Positions 55,383 through 64,000 of a stretch of DNA of 64,000 nt are shown in pieces. The notes under the pieces were generated by a model. That model was not told the DNA's origin, made no database searches, and was given only the letters and a program-made list of their open reading frames with translations. Position 1 is the stretch's first letter. The number at the start of each line of letters is the position of its first letter. The translations under genes were made by a program, and so were the position numbers. This DNA comes from Photorhabdus akhurstii (GTDB taxonomy: Bacteria; Pseudomonadota; Gammaproteobacteria; Enterobacterales; Enterobacteriaceae), in NCBI RefSeq assembly GCF_018448925.1, contig NZ_RCWE01000025.1:1-64000 (forward strand), read 5' to 3'.

Positions 55383-56378
55383 TTATCGCTGCGGAAGATA
55401 ACGCAGCGGGTTTACGGATTTTCCCTTGTAACGAATTTCAAAGTGTAATCTTACAGAACTGGTACCCGTGCTACCCATAGTGGCAATTTTTTGCCCCGCC
55501 TTGATGTCTTGTTGCTCACGAACCAGCATCGTATCGTTATGAGCATAGGCACTCAGGTAGTCATCGTTATGTTTTATAATTATCAGATTTCCATATCCAC
55601 GTAAGGCGTTTCCGGCGTAGACAACTCGACCACCCGCTGTTGCAAATACTGACTGGCCCCTGCTGCCTGCGATATCAATCCCTTTGTTACCCCCTTGGGT
55701 ATCAGAGAAACTTTCAATCATTTTACCTTCAGCCGGCCACATCCAACTGCTAACAACACTGTTTCCACTGCTCGCGGTTGTCGTCGGTGATTCTAAATAC
55801 GTATTGTTTACTGTTGACGTAGTTGCCCTTGGCAACATTTTTACACTCTTTTGTATCCCGGAATTTGCAGGATACGCATTAGTTGATTGAGAATCAACCA
55901 GGGCCGTTTGCATTTGATTATGGTTATGAGCGGTTAACATCCCGCTATTACTGGTCCTCAAAGTCTGCCCCACCGTCAGACTGTAAGGTTCTGAAATATT
56001 ATTTTTGCTCGCAAGATCACGAAAATCATTACCGGTGATCCAAGCGATATAAAACAGAGTATCACCATGTTTGACTGTATAAGTGCTGCCGTTATAGCTG
56101 CCCTTAGGAATACTGTCATAATCACGGTTATAAACAATTCTCTCCTGCGAATTACTATCAGCCCCCCCCATTGATGAAGGTGAAGATGGCATCGGCGTAG
56201 ATATAGCAGAATTGCCAGAATATATTACCGGATGATGACTCCCTCTGCTTTGTTTTTGATCAATACTGGTGATAGGCGCAGGACGGGTTGGCGTATTTGT
56301 ACAACCGACTAACCAGACTCCCATCAAGAAACACGTTACAATCCGCTGTATTTTTTTCATTGGGCTTCCCGAATTCAT
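55383..56378 (-). CDS. nlpD: Murein hydrolase activator NlpD (lipoprotein)
   Basis: 331 residues from the ATG at 56378, preceded by GGAAGGAAAT; a start 15 bases upstream is possible. The lipobox is LVGC near residue 26. A LysM domain ([19 protein letters not shown]) is followed by a Ser/Thr/Asn-rich linker and a degenerate M23 (LytM) domain with [20 protein letters not shown]-like and [16 protein letters not shown]-like motifs. It activates AmiC at the septum. The window's spelling keeps HFEIR but, as in E. coli NlpD, not the full zinc set. Confidence 0.95.
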   Translation of the reverse strand: MNSGSPMKKIQRIVTCFLMGVWLVGCTNTPTRPAPITSIDQKQSRGSHHPVIYSGNSAISTPMPSSPSSMGGADSNSQERIVYNRDYDSIPKGSYNGSTYTVKHGDTLFYIAWITGNDFRDLASKNNISEPYSLTVGQTLRTSNSGMLTAHNHNQMQTALVDSQSTNAYPANSGIQKSVKMLPRATTSTVNNTYLESPTTTASSGNSVVSSWMWPAEGKMIESFSDTQGGNKGIDIAGSRGQSVFATAGGRVVYAGNALRGYGNLIIIKHNDDYLSAYAHNDTMLVREQQDIKAGQKIATMGSTGTSSVRLHFEIRYKGKSVNPLRYLPQR

Positions 56379-56529
56379 ATTTCCTTCCCCCATAACGGCA
56401 AAGATAAGCGTAAAAATTAATAATTTCTAAAGGTTATACATAACCGCAAAAATCCCAAAACGAAAGTAATTTCGCTTATTAAAGCAAATATAACCATTAA
56501 TTGAGAAATAGTTGCAACAGACTATGAAC

Positions 56530-57156
56530 TTAAGCCAGTTCCCCTTGCACAAGGGGCACAAAGCGTACAGCTTCGATCACTTCACTATGAAAACCATTGC
56601 CATGACGTTTCACGGATTTAAGAATTTGTGTACGCTCACCTACCGGTAAAACCATAACTCCCCCATCCGTAAGCTGAAGCATCAATTCTTGTGGGATATA
56701 CGGAGGCGCTGCGGTCACAATAATAGCATCAAATAGCCCACGCGACGGCCATCCTTGCCAACCATCCCCATGACGGGTTGAAACATTATGCAAATCAAGT
56801 TGTTTCAACCGCCGTTTAGCCTGCCACTGTAAACCCTTGATTCGTTCTACCGAGAAAACATGTTTGACCAAATGCGCTAATATTGCCGTCTGATAACCAG
56901 AGCCGGTACCAATTTCCAAAACCTTAGCATCAGGTGTTAATTGAAGCAGTTCAGTCATACGGGCGACAATATAAGGCTGAGAAATCGTTTGCCCATGACC
57001 AATAGGCAAAGCTGTATTTTCATACGCTTTATGTGCCAGTGCTTCATCGACAAAACGCTCTCTCGGCACGGCGGAAATAGCGGCCAGTAAACGTTCATCT
57101 TTTATTCCCTGCTGGCGTAATTGTGTCAGCAAATTTTTCATTGCCCGACTCAGCAT
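56530..57156 (-). CDS. pcm: Protein-L-isoaspartate O-methyltransferase
   Basis: 208 residues, same length as in E. coli. Substrate-side motif [17 protein letters not shown] and SAM-binding [15 protein letters not shown] are clear; ends [10 protein letters not shown]. Repairs isoaspartyl damage in ageing proteins. The start overlaps the surE end by 7 bases. Confidence 0.97.
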   Translation of the reverse strand: MLSRAMKNLLTQLRQQGIKDERLLAAISAVPRERFVDEALAHKAYENTALPIGHGQTISQPYIVARMTELLQLTPDAKVLEIGTGSGYQTAILAHLVKHVFSVERIKGLQWQAKRRLKQLDLHNVSTRHGDGWQGWPSRGLFDAIIVTAAPPYIPQELMLQLTDGGVMVLPVGERTQILKSVKRHGNGFHSEVIEAVRFVPLVQGELA

Positions 57157-57914
57157 TCTCCATCAACCTCAGCTTTAGCTAACCAATCTCTTACTAACGC
57201 CTGCGCTTTATACGCAGTCAGATCTACCTGTAATGGCGTAATAGAGACATATCCTTGTTCCACCGCCGCAAAATCTGTTTCAGGGCCAGCATCATGTTTA
57301 TCTCCCGGCGGCCCCAACCAGTAAAGCATGTTGCCTTTCGGATCTTGCATAGAATAAACTTCTTCCGCGGCATGGCGGCTACCACAACGAGTTACCCGAA
57401 AACCTTTAATTTGCTCAAGTGGCAGATCAGGTACATTCACATTCAGAATATTACCCGCTCTCAAAGGCGTTGTTTGTAACATTTGTAGCAAACGACAGGT
57501 GATTTCTGCCGCTGTTTGGTAATGCAATTCACCATTCAGTGAAATAGCCAATGCCGGCAACCCTAGATGGCGTCCTTCCATTGCAGCCGCAACCGTTCCC
57601 GAATAAATCACATCATCTCCAAGGTTAGGACCGCGATTAATACCAGAAACAACAATCTCAGGACGAGGAAGAACCAGACGATTAACACCGAGATAGACAC
57701 AATCCGTTGGTGTGCCATCCAACACTGAGATATCACCATTCTCCAACGTCTTAACACTTAATGAACGATCAAGGGTCAATGCGTTAGATGCGCCACTCCG
57801 ATTACGATCAGGCGCAACCACCTGCACATGATAATTTTCTCGCAATGCTGCCGTTAAAACCTGAATCCCTGGCGCAGTTACGCCGTCATCATTACTCAAC
57901 AATATTCGTAACAT
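57150..57914 (-). CDS. surE: 5'/3'-nucleotidase SurE
   Basis: 254 residues from the ATG at 57914 ([18 protein letters not shown]); an upstream start would lie deep in truD. The metal-binding NDD, the [12 protein letters not shown] loop and [19 protein letters not shown] motif are intact. It dephosphorylates nucleotides in stationary phase. It overlaps truD by 23 bases. Confidence 0.97.
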   Translation of the reverse strand: MLRILLSNDDGVTAPGIQVLTAALRENYHVQVVAPDRNRSGASNALTLDRSLSVKTLENGDISVLDGTPTDCVYLGVNRLVLPRPEIVVSGINRGPNLGDDVIYSGTVAAAMEGRHLGLPALAISLNGELHYQTAAEITCRLLQMLQTTPLRAGNILNVNVPDLPLEQIKGFRVTRCGSRHAAEEVYSMQDPKGNMLYWLGPPGDKHDAGPETDFAAVEQGYVSITPLQVDLTAYKAQALVRDWLAKAEVDGEC

Positions 57915-58941
57915 TATTTTGATCCTGATTGATAATTTCCCTGACCACACTGGTAGCAAAACTGCCAGCGGGTAACCAGAAACTGATTTTCACCGTGTCA
58001 TTATCTTGCCATTGCCAACTCAAATTCTGAGGCTGCACCAGAATCGCCCTACGGGAACCATCCACCCTTTCACGCTTGATAAGTTCCCACAATGATTCAT
58101 AGGGCTGTAAATATTGCCGTTCAAAATCCGCAGCTTGGTGCTGTGTTCCCAATTCACCATCACCAGGCAACGGTGCCGTTATTTGTAACTCTCCATCGCT
58201 CACCCGCTGTTGCAATAAAGGCAATTCCGTTTCATCAGCAACAAACCAACTACCACGCCCTGTTAATTGTAAGGCGTCACCCTTCATCACCTGTTGCTGT
58301 TGTTTCAGAATAATCCGCGCACTGGCTACCGCATTAAACATAGCACTACGACTGGCTGACAGATAGAAACTGCGTTTATTTCTCTCTTTTACTCGGATTT
58401 CATTATTTGCCCAACGCTGCGCTTGAAGCAGATTCTGCCCATCCCGACCAAAACGCTGTTCACCAAAATAGTTAGGCACGCCACTTTGCTGAATCAGCCG
58501 TAGTCTGTTTTCAACAAATTGGTGATGACTGATTCCCCGCAAAATCAGCGTAAATGAATTTCCTTTCAATGCGCCAATGCGCAGTTTACGTTTCTGACGA
58601 GCGGTCGTCAGAACTTCACATCCCTCAAGCTGAAACGAGGCAAAATCAGGTTCCTGTTTGCCCGGTAAGTGCAAACAAAACCACTGCTCTGTCACTGCGT
58701 GACGGTCTTTTAAGCCAGCATAACTGACCGATCTAGACGGTATACCAGCGAAACGAGCGAGGTTATCTGCAACAAATTGGGTATTACAGCCCGTTTTACG
58801 GATGTGCGCCATTAAGTGCTCACCTTCTCCATCAGGAGAAAACCCCAAATCTTCACAGACAATAAAATCTTCCGGCGAGGCTTTTAGTATCCCCGTCGCT
58901 TCTGGTTGTCCATACAGCCAATTTAATTCAGCCAATACCAT
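57892..58941 (-). CDS. truD: tRNA pseudouridine(13) synthase TruD
   Basis: 349 residues from the ATG at 58941, as long as the E. coli enzyme. Catalytic Asp lies in [27 protein letters not shown] and [14 protein letters not shown] are family motifs. It modifies U13 of tRNA-Glu. It starts 4 bases after the ispF stop. Confidence 0.97.
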   Translation of the reverse strand: MVLAELNWLYGQPEATGILKASPEDFIVCEDLGFSPDGEGEHLMAHIRKTGCNTQFVADNLARFAGIPSRSVSYAGLKDRHAVTEQWFCLHLPGKQEPDFASFQLEGCEVLTTARQKRKLRIGALKGNSFTLILRGISHHQFVENRLRLIQQSGVPNYFGEQRFGRDGQNLLQAQRWANNEIRVKERNKRSFYLSASRSAMFNAVASARIILKQQQQVMKGDALQLTGRGSWFVADETELPLLQQRVSDGELQITAPLPGDGELGTQHQAADFERQYLQPYESLWELIKRERVDGSRRAILVQPQNLSWQWQDNDTVKISFWLPAGSFATSVVREIINQDQNNVTNIVE

Positions 58942-58944
58942 CAA

Positions 58945-59418
58945 TTATTCCTTAACCAGCAAAGCAACTGCTTCGCAAGCAATACCTTCTTTACGCCCAA
59001 CAAATCCTAATTTCTCGGTAGTTGTGGCTTTAACATTGATGTCATCAATGTGGCATTGTAGATCTTCTGCCAGATTGACTCTCATTTGTGGAATATGCGG
59101 CAGCATTTTGGGTGCTTGAGCGATAATCGTAATATCCAGATTGCCAATCCGATAACCCTTTTCTCTGATACGTGAATAGGCTTCGCGCAATAATTTACGG
59201 CTATCCACCCCTTTAAACGCCGGATCAGTATCTGGGAATAATTTCCCGATATCACCCAATGCCGCAGCACCTAACAAAGCATCCGTGGCCGCATGGAGAG
59301 CAACATCACCATCAGAATGCGCCAACAGCCCTTGTTCATAAGGAATACGAACACCACCGATAATAATCGGCCCTTCACCACCAAATTTATGTACATCGAA
59401 ACCGTGTCCGATCCTCAT
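58945..59418 (-). CDS. ispF: 2-C-methyl-D-erythritol 2,4-cyclodiphosphate synthase
   Basis: 157 residues beginning [12 protein letters not shown], with metal ligands DVH and [21 protein letters not shown]-type motif. Fifth step of the MEP isoprenoid pathway. It follows ispD by 13 bases, the usual pairing. Confidence 0.98.
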   Translation of the reverse strand: MRIGHGFDVHKFGGEGPIIIGGVRIPYEQGLLAHSDGDVALHAATDALLGAAALGDIGKLFPDTDPAFKGVDSRKLLREAYSRIREKGYRIGNLDITIIAQAPKMLPHIPQMRVNLAEDLQCHIDDINVKATTTEKLGFVGRKEGIACEAVALLVKE

Positions 59419-59431
59419 GATGTCTGTTCCT

Positions 59432-60163
59432 TTATTTTCTAGACAGATAAAATTCTGCCAATGCCAAATCCTCAGGGCGCGTGACTTTTATATTGTCCGA
59501 ACGCCCGTTAACCAACACCGGTTGATAACCACAATATTCCAGTGCGGAAGCTTCATCTGTAATATTAGCGTGTTGCGAAAGTGCTTTTGACAAACAATCC
59601 CTTAGTAACATCAATGGAAAAAACTGCGGAGTCAGTGCGTGCCAGAGATCTTGCCGTTCTACTGTATGGTCAATAACTTGATCAGTCCGTCCACGTTTCA
59701 TCGTATCGCGGACCGGCGACGCCAGAATACCACCGCATGCTATATTTCCCTGTTCATCTGCTTCTGCTAATTGTAACAAACGGTCAAGATCGTCATGGTG
59801 TAAACAAGGACGGGCTGCATCATGCACTAAAACCCAACAATTATCATTGCCAGTCAAATGAGCCAGATGATTTAAACCAGACAGTACAGAATCTGCTCGC
59901 TGTTCACCGCCAACTACCGTAGTAATGCGCGAATCGGATGCAACATCAAGGGATTGAAACTGTGTGTCCGCAGGATTTAAAACAATCACAACATGCTGAA
60001 CACGGGGATGATCAAGTAATACAGCCAAGGTGTGCTCAATAATGGTCTTTCCGGCAATAGACAGATATTGCTTTGGGTAATCCGAATTCATTCGGCTACC
60101 AATACCCGCTGCTGGTACCAAAGCAATAATATCAGCACAGGAATGAAGTAATAGATTGTTCAT
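59432..60163 (-). CDS. ispD: 2-C-methyl-D-erythritol 4-phosphate cytidylyltransferase
   Basis: 243 residues. The nucleotide-binding loop is [31 protein letters not shown] and [18 protein letters not shown] are signatures. Third step of the MEP pathway. It is 5 bases after ftsB. Confidence 0.98.
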   Translation of the reverse strand: MNNLLLHSCADIIALVPAAGIGSRMNSDYPKQYLSIAGKTIIEHTLAVLLDHPRVQHVVIVLNPADTQFQSLDVASDSRITTVVGGEQRADSVLSGLNHLAHLTGNDNCWVLVHDAARPCLHHDDLDRLLQLAEADEQGNIACGGILASPVRDTMKRGRTDQVIDHTVERQDLWHALTPQFFPLMLLRDCLSKALSQHANITDEASALEYCGYQPVLVNGRSDNIKVTRPEDLALAEFYLSRK

Positions 60164-60168
60164 TTTAA

Positions 60169-60489
60169 TTATTGAGTGTTATTTGGAGTCGAGGGACGCG
60201 AAGTGTTTTCTTTAGATTTATCAACGATTAAACGATAGAAAGTTTCACCCGGTTTGATCATACCCAATTCATTACGGGATCGCTCTTCGATAGCTTCCTG
60301 CCCACCAGTAAGATCATCAATTTCCGCCGATAACTGATCGTTACGCACTTTAAGTTTGCTGTTATTACGCTCTTGCATCGCAACATCATTCTTAACCCGC
60401 ACATAATCATGAATGCCGTTTTTACCAAGCCACAGTGAATACTGTAACCATCCAAGTAAAACCAGTAATAGTAGCGTCAGTTTACCCAT
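60169..60489 (-). CDS. ftsB: Cell division protein FtsB
   Basis: 106 residues with one N-terminal membrane segment ([19 protein letters not shown]) and a periplasmic coiled coil ending in [15 protein letters not shown], the motif that contacts FtsL and FtsQ. The C-terminal Ser/Asn-rich tail is typical. It heads the ftsB-ispD-ispF-truD block. Confidence 0.97.
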   Translation of the reverse strand: MGKLTLLLLVLLGWLQYSLWLGKNGIHDYVRVKNDVAMQERNNSKLKVRNDQLSAEIDDLTGGQEAIEERSRNELGMIKPGETFYRLIVDKSKENTSRPSTPNNTQ

Positions 60490-60635
60490 TTCCGCCCCCT
60501 GAAATATCTGTCAATCATCCCATAACTCAAAGAATGACGCTACTATCACAAAACAGGGTAGGAGAAAAATAGTCGAATGCAGTTATTTTACACAAGCACA
60601 TCACTGAAAACGCAATAATGTGCTTTTTGTTGACG

Positions 60636-61268
60636 TTATCCGTGATTAATCCTTGAGCGTATAATGCCGCTCTTTTCCAATTCCACCAGCAACTGGGCCA
60701 CGGAAGCTTCAACGGGTTGTTGGCCTGCAAGATAAATTTCCGGGTTATCGGGAACTTCATAGACTGAATCAATCCCCGTGAAATGACGAATTTCACCGGC
60801 ACGGGCTTTTTTATACAATCCTTTCGGATCACGAGATTCGCAAATTTCCAACGGCGTATCGACAAAAACTTCAATAAATTGCCCTGGTTCCAGCAGTTCA
60901 CGAACTTTTTGCCGTTCTGCTTTATGAGGAGAGATAAAAGCCGTCAGCACGACTAAACCCGCATCGACCATCAGATTGGCCACTTCACCTACACGGCGGA
61001 TATTTTCCTGCCTATCCTGTTCGGAAAAACCCAAATCACTACAAAGGCCATGACGCAAATTATCGCCATCAAGCAGATAAGTTTTTATTCCCCGTTGAAA
61101 CAGGGCCTGTTCTAAGGCCCCTGCTACAGTGGATTTTCCTGAACCCGATAAACCAGTGAACCAAATAACCAATGCAGGATGTCCATTTTCAACCTCCCGC
61201 AGTGTTCTGGTCAATTGATGTGGATGCCAGACAACGTTTTCTGATGCCAGATTTTCAATGTCAGCCAA
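60636..61268 (-). CDS. cysC: Adenylylsulfate kinase
   Basis: 210 residues with Walker [16 protein letters not shown] and later [17 protein letters not shown]. It phosphorylates APS to PAPS in sulfate assimilation. Its start lies one base after the cysN stop, so the two are tightly coupled. Confidence 0.98.
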   Translation of the reverse strand: MADIENLASENVVWHPHQLTRTLREVENGHPALVIWFTGLSGSGKSTVAGALEQALFQRGIKTYLLDGDNLRHGLCSDLGFSEQDRQENIRRVGEVANLMVDAGLVVLTAFISPHKAERQKVRELLEPGQFIEVFVDTPLEICESRDPKGLYKKARAGEIRHFTGIDSVYEVPDNPEIYLAGQQPVEASVAQLLVELEKSGIIRSRINHG

Positions 61269-61269
61269 T

Positions 61270-62712
61270 TTATTTACCTCCCAGTAAATCTCTGGCTCCC
61301 CAATGAGGGAAATGACGACGAATCAACCGATTCAATTCCAGTTCAAATTCGCTGAATTCTTTTGGCCCTTCATAAACATTTGTCTGAATTTCACGTACCA
61401 ACCCGGCACCAACAGTGACATTAGTCAGTCGATCGATCAAGATAATGCCGCCAGTGTCGCTATTTTGCTGATAGCTATCGAGCATTAATGGCTCTTCAAA
61501 AGAAAATTCCACCGATCCGATGGCATTTAATGGTAAATCAACAGCCACCCGCTGTGTCAGGTTCGTAATATCAACCTGGTACTGAATATTCTCAACTTTC
61601 CCACGGCTCTTTTTACCCGCCACTTTGATATCAAGGTTCTGCCCCTGCACCAAAGGCTGTTCAGACATCCATACCACATCCACCAGCGCATGTCGGGTAA
61701 CCATCATCTCATCATCGGCAGAAATCAGCAGATCTCCTCGGCTGATATCAATCTCATCTTTCAGCACCACCGTAATGGCCTCACCCGGAACAGCAAAATC
61801 CAAATCACCATTGAAAGTCACTATCCGCTCCACCCGTGAGCAAATACCGGATGGCATGACTTTAATTTTCTGCCCTTTACGTAAAATCCCGGACGAAAGT
61901 GTGCCACTGTAACCACGAAAATCGAGATCAGGCCGGCTAACATATTGAACCGGAAAGCGCAGTAACTGCTTTGAGGCTTCCTTTTTTACATCAACGGTTT
62001 CAAGGATATCCAACAACGCTGGCCCTTCATACCAATCCATATTGCGACTTCTAGTGACAATATTATCGCCATCAAGTGCCGAGATTGGGACAAAATGAAC
62101 GTCCAAATTTGTCGGTAATTGGGCAGCGAAATTCATATAATCCTGTTTGATCTGATTAAAAACTTCCTGACGATATTCCATCAGATCCATTTTATTCACC
62201 GCTACCACCAAATGGCGAATACCTAGCAATGTACTGATAAAACTGTGACGACGGGTCTGCTCCTGAACACCTTTACGCGCATCAATCAACAGAATTGAGA
62301 GATCACAGGTCGATGCCCCCGTTGCCATATTACGGGTGTACTGCTCATGTCCCGGTGTATCAGCAATGATAAATTTGCGTTTTTCTGTTGAAAAATAGCG
62401 ATAAGCCACATCAATGGTGATGCCCTGCTCACGCTCTGCGGCAAGACCATCCACCAATAAAGCCAGATCTAATTTTTCACCCTGAGTACCGATACGTTTA
62501 CTGTCATTCTGCAACGTTGAAAGCTGATCTTCGTAGATCTGACGGGTATCATGTAACAAGCGTCCAATCAGAGTACTTTTGCCATCATCCACACTGCCAC
62601 ATGTCAAGAAACGCAGTAATCCTTTCTCTTGTTGAGCACGCAGATAAGCTTCCACACCGCCCTGCTGTTTAATTTGATAAGCAATGGTTTCATTCTGTGC
62701 AAGTGCTGACAT
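61270..62712 (-). CDS. cysN: Sulfate adenylyltransferase subunit 1 (GTPase)
   Basis: 480 residues, EF-Tu-like. G motifs: [31 protein letters not shown] and [11 protein letters not shown] hydrolysis drives APS formation by CysD. It follows cysD by 11 bases. Confidence 0.98.
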   Translation of the reverse strand: MSALAQNETIAYQIKQQGGVEAYLRAQQEKGLLRFLTCGSVDDGKSTLIGRLLHDTRQIYEDQLSTLQNDSKRIGTQGEKLDLALLVDGLAAEREQGITIDVAYRYFSTEKRKFIIADTPGHEQYTRNMATGASTCDLSILLIDARKGVQEQTRRHSFISTLLGIRHLVVAVNKMDLMEYRQEVFNQIKQDYMNFAAQLPTNLDVHFVPISALDGDNIVTRSRNMDWYEGPALLDILETVDVKKEASKQLLRFPVQYVSRPDLDFRGYSGTLSSGILRKGQKIKVMPSGICSRVERIVTFNGDLDFAVPGEAITVVLKDEIDISRGDLLISADDEMMVTRHALVDVVWMSEQPLVQGQNLDIKVAGKKSRGKVENIQYQVDITNLTQRVAVDLPLNAIGSVEFSFEEPLMLDSYQQNSDTGGIILIDRLTNVTVGAGLVREIQTNVYEGPKEFSEFELELNRLIRRHFPHWGARDLLGGK

Positions 62713-62723
62713 GGTTGCTCTCC

Positions 62724-63632
62724 TTAGAAATAACCTTGACGTTTTTTCAGTTCCATAGAAGCAGATTGATCACTATCAATCAGCCGACCTTGCCGTTCAC
62801 TTGTCGTCGATATCAGCATCTCTTCAATAATTTCCGGCAATGTTTCAGCATCAGATTTCACGGCTCCCGTCAACGGCCAACAACCAAGAGTACGGAAACG
62901 AACTTTGCGCTGACTGATAACCTCGCCCGGTTTCAGATCGATCCGATCATCATCAACCATAATCAGCGTACCCTCACGCTCCAAGACCGGACGTAATTTG
63001 GCAAAATAGAGAGGAACAATATCAATTTGTTCCAAATAGATATATTGCCAAACATCCAATTCAGTCCAATTAGACAGTGGGAATACGCGAATGCTTTCGC
63101 CTTTATTAATCTGGCCATTGTAATTGCGCCACAATTCAGGACGCTGGTTTTTAGGGTCCCAACGATGTGAGCGATCTCGGAAAGAATAGATCCGCTCCTT
63201 AGCCCGCGATTTCTCTTCATCACGACGAGCGCCGCCGAAAGCAGCATCAAAACCATATTTATCCAGTGCCTGCTTTAACCCTTCCGTTTTCATGATGTCA
63301 GTATGTTTGGCACTACCATGCACAAATGGATTAATTCCCATTGCTTCCCCTTGCGGGTTACGATACACCAGCAGTTCAAAGCCGTAATTCTTCGCAGTAC
63401 GATCACGAAATTCGTACATTTCACGAAATTTCCATCCCGTGTCCACATGCAGCAAAGGAAATGGCAATGTTCCCGGATAGAACGCCTTGCGTGCAAGATG
63501 AAGCATGACCGAAGAATCTTTACCGATAGAGTAAAGCATCACCGGGTTTTCAAACTCGGCGGCCACTTCCCGTATAATATGAATACTTTCAGCTTCAAGT
63601 TGCTGCAAGTGTGTCAATCTTTTCTCATCCAT
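62724..63632 (-). CDS. cysD: Sulfate adenylyltransferase subunit 2
   Basis: 302 residues with the PP-loop motif [32 protein letters not shown] and KKRQGYF at the C-terminus. It forms APS from ATP and sulfate with CysN. It follows cysG by 9 bases, giving the order cysG-cysD-cysN-cysC. Confidence 0.98.
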   Translation of the reverse strand: MDEKRLTHLQQLEAESIHIIREVAAEFENPVMLYSIGKDSSVMLHLARKAFYPGTLPFPLLHVDTGWKFREMYEFRDRTAKNYGFELLVYRNPQGEAMGINPFVHGSAKHTDIMKTEGLKQALDKYGFDAAFGGARRDEEKSRAKERIYSFRDRSHRWDPKNQRPELWRNYNGQINKGESIRVFPLSNWTELDVWQYIYLEQIDIVPLYFAKLRPVLEREGTLIMVDDDRIDLKPGEVISQRKVRFRTLGCWPLTGAVKSDAETLPEIIEEMLISTTSERQGRLIDSDQSASMELKKRQGYF

Positions 63633-63641
63633 TACAACTCC

Positions 63642-64000
63642 TTATGCAAAATCGACTACTGCCGGACGGCTTATCTTGGCAATAGATTGCTGCCCAAACC
63701 AAGCTATCTGATGGTGAAGTTGAGCCACCTCTCCCACCACTAGTAAGGCCGGCGACGGGGCTTGCTGTGCTAACTGTTCCAGTTCAAGCAAAGTGCCGGT
63801 TAACACTTGCTGCTCTAAACGAGTACCACAACCAATGACGGCTACCGGCGTATCTTCCGCTCGCCCATGTAAAATTAATTGATGACTTATCGAGGCGGCT
63901 TTGACCGTCCCCATATAAATCACCAGAGTCTGATGACCTCTGGCTAAAGCCGGCCAATCCAGCTCATTCCCCTTTTCTCGGCAATGACCTGTAATAAAAG
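63642..64000 (-). CDS. cysG: Siroheme synthase CysG, C-terminal part (gene continues past window)
   Basis: The frame is open through base 64000, so only the last 119 codons or so are seen: [35 protein letters not shown], then [19 protein letters not shown] and a short C-terminus. These are the end motifs of the uroporphyrinogen-III methyltransferase (SUMT) domain. Linkage with cysDNC favours cysG, though a stand-alone cobA-type SUMT cannot be ruled out since the N-terminal dehydrogenase half is outside. It supplies siroheme for sulfite reductase. Confidence 0.85.
   Translation of the reverse strand, partial: FITGHCREKGNELDWPALARGHQTLVIYMGTVKAASISHQLILHGRAEDTPVAVIGCGTRLEQQVLTGTLLELEQLAQQAPSPALLVVGEVAQLHHQIAWFGQQSIAKISRPAVVDFA

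Noticed and set aside
1-64000. tRNA or rRNA genes, including a tRNA attachment site for the island
   Set aside because: No cloverleaf with a T-loop GTTCRA-type motif or rRNA sequence was recognised on either strand by eye; a covariance search would be needed to exclude one.

Overview
The window reads as a chromosomal segment of an insect-pathogenic enteric bacterium, most likely Photorhabdus (Morganellaceae). The main clues are five tandem genes for seven-bladed beta-propeller lectins of the PLL/PHL type known from Photorhabdus, enterobacterial gene order around mutS-rpoS and cysGDNC, and many IS fragments. Species cannot be fixed from sequence alone.

Layout. Positions 1-1053 hold the end of a type VI secretion VgrG gene and its DUF4123 adaptor gene; the expected cargo region is replaced by IS4- and IS256-type scraps and an intact IS30 element (1054-2871). 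Positions 3245-21059 are a very AT-rich, single-strand biosynthetic cluster: a small membrane peptide, an acyl carrier protein, three KAS III-like proteins, two acyl-CoA-dehydrogenase-type proteins, two adenylating ligases, a MATE exporter broken by an IS200 element, an RND efflux pair, an alpha/beta hydrolase, a transglutaminase-like protein and a PLP decarboxylase. No PKS or NRPS megasynthase is present and I do not recognise the product. A 72-bp copy of part of the DUF4123 gene lies just beyond the cluster.

Positions 21311-29674 carry a type I-E CRISPR-Cas locus with cas3-cse1-cse2-cas7-cas5-cas6e but no cas1 or cas2. Its array is strongly degenerate, yet most repeats keep a foldable hairpin, often through G-U pairs. 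Positions 31024-33497 look like a retron: a structured non-coding RNA, a retron-type reverse transcriptase and an OLD-like ATPase/TOPRIM effector whose reading frame breaks at an A7 tract. After an unrecognised gene (33894-34925) comes an iron-regulated module: Fur-box-like site, ECF sigma factor, FecR-type regulator and a HasR-like TonB receptor. The five lectin genes (40077-48148) follow, each with the same style of 3' hairpin, then a PemK/MazF-like toxin gene.

From 49879 the window returns to core genome: mutS and miaE on the + strand, a higBA toxin-antitoxin pair, then on the - strand ftsB-ispD-ispF-truD-surE-pcm-nlpD-rpoS and cysG(partial)-cysD-cysN-cysC. Everything left of mutS is accessory DNA, which fits the known plasticity of the mutS-rpoS neighbourhood in enterobacteria. 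The defence loci (CRISPR, retron), toxins, lectins and biosynthetic cluster together look like a layered genomic island with ongoing decay.
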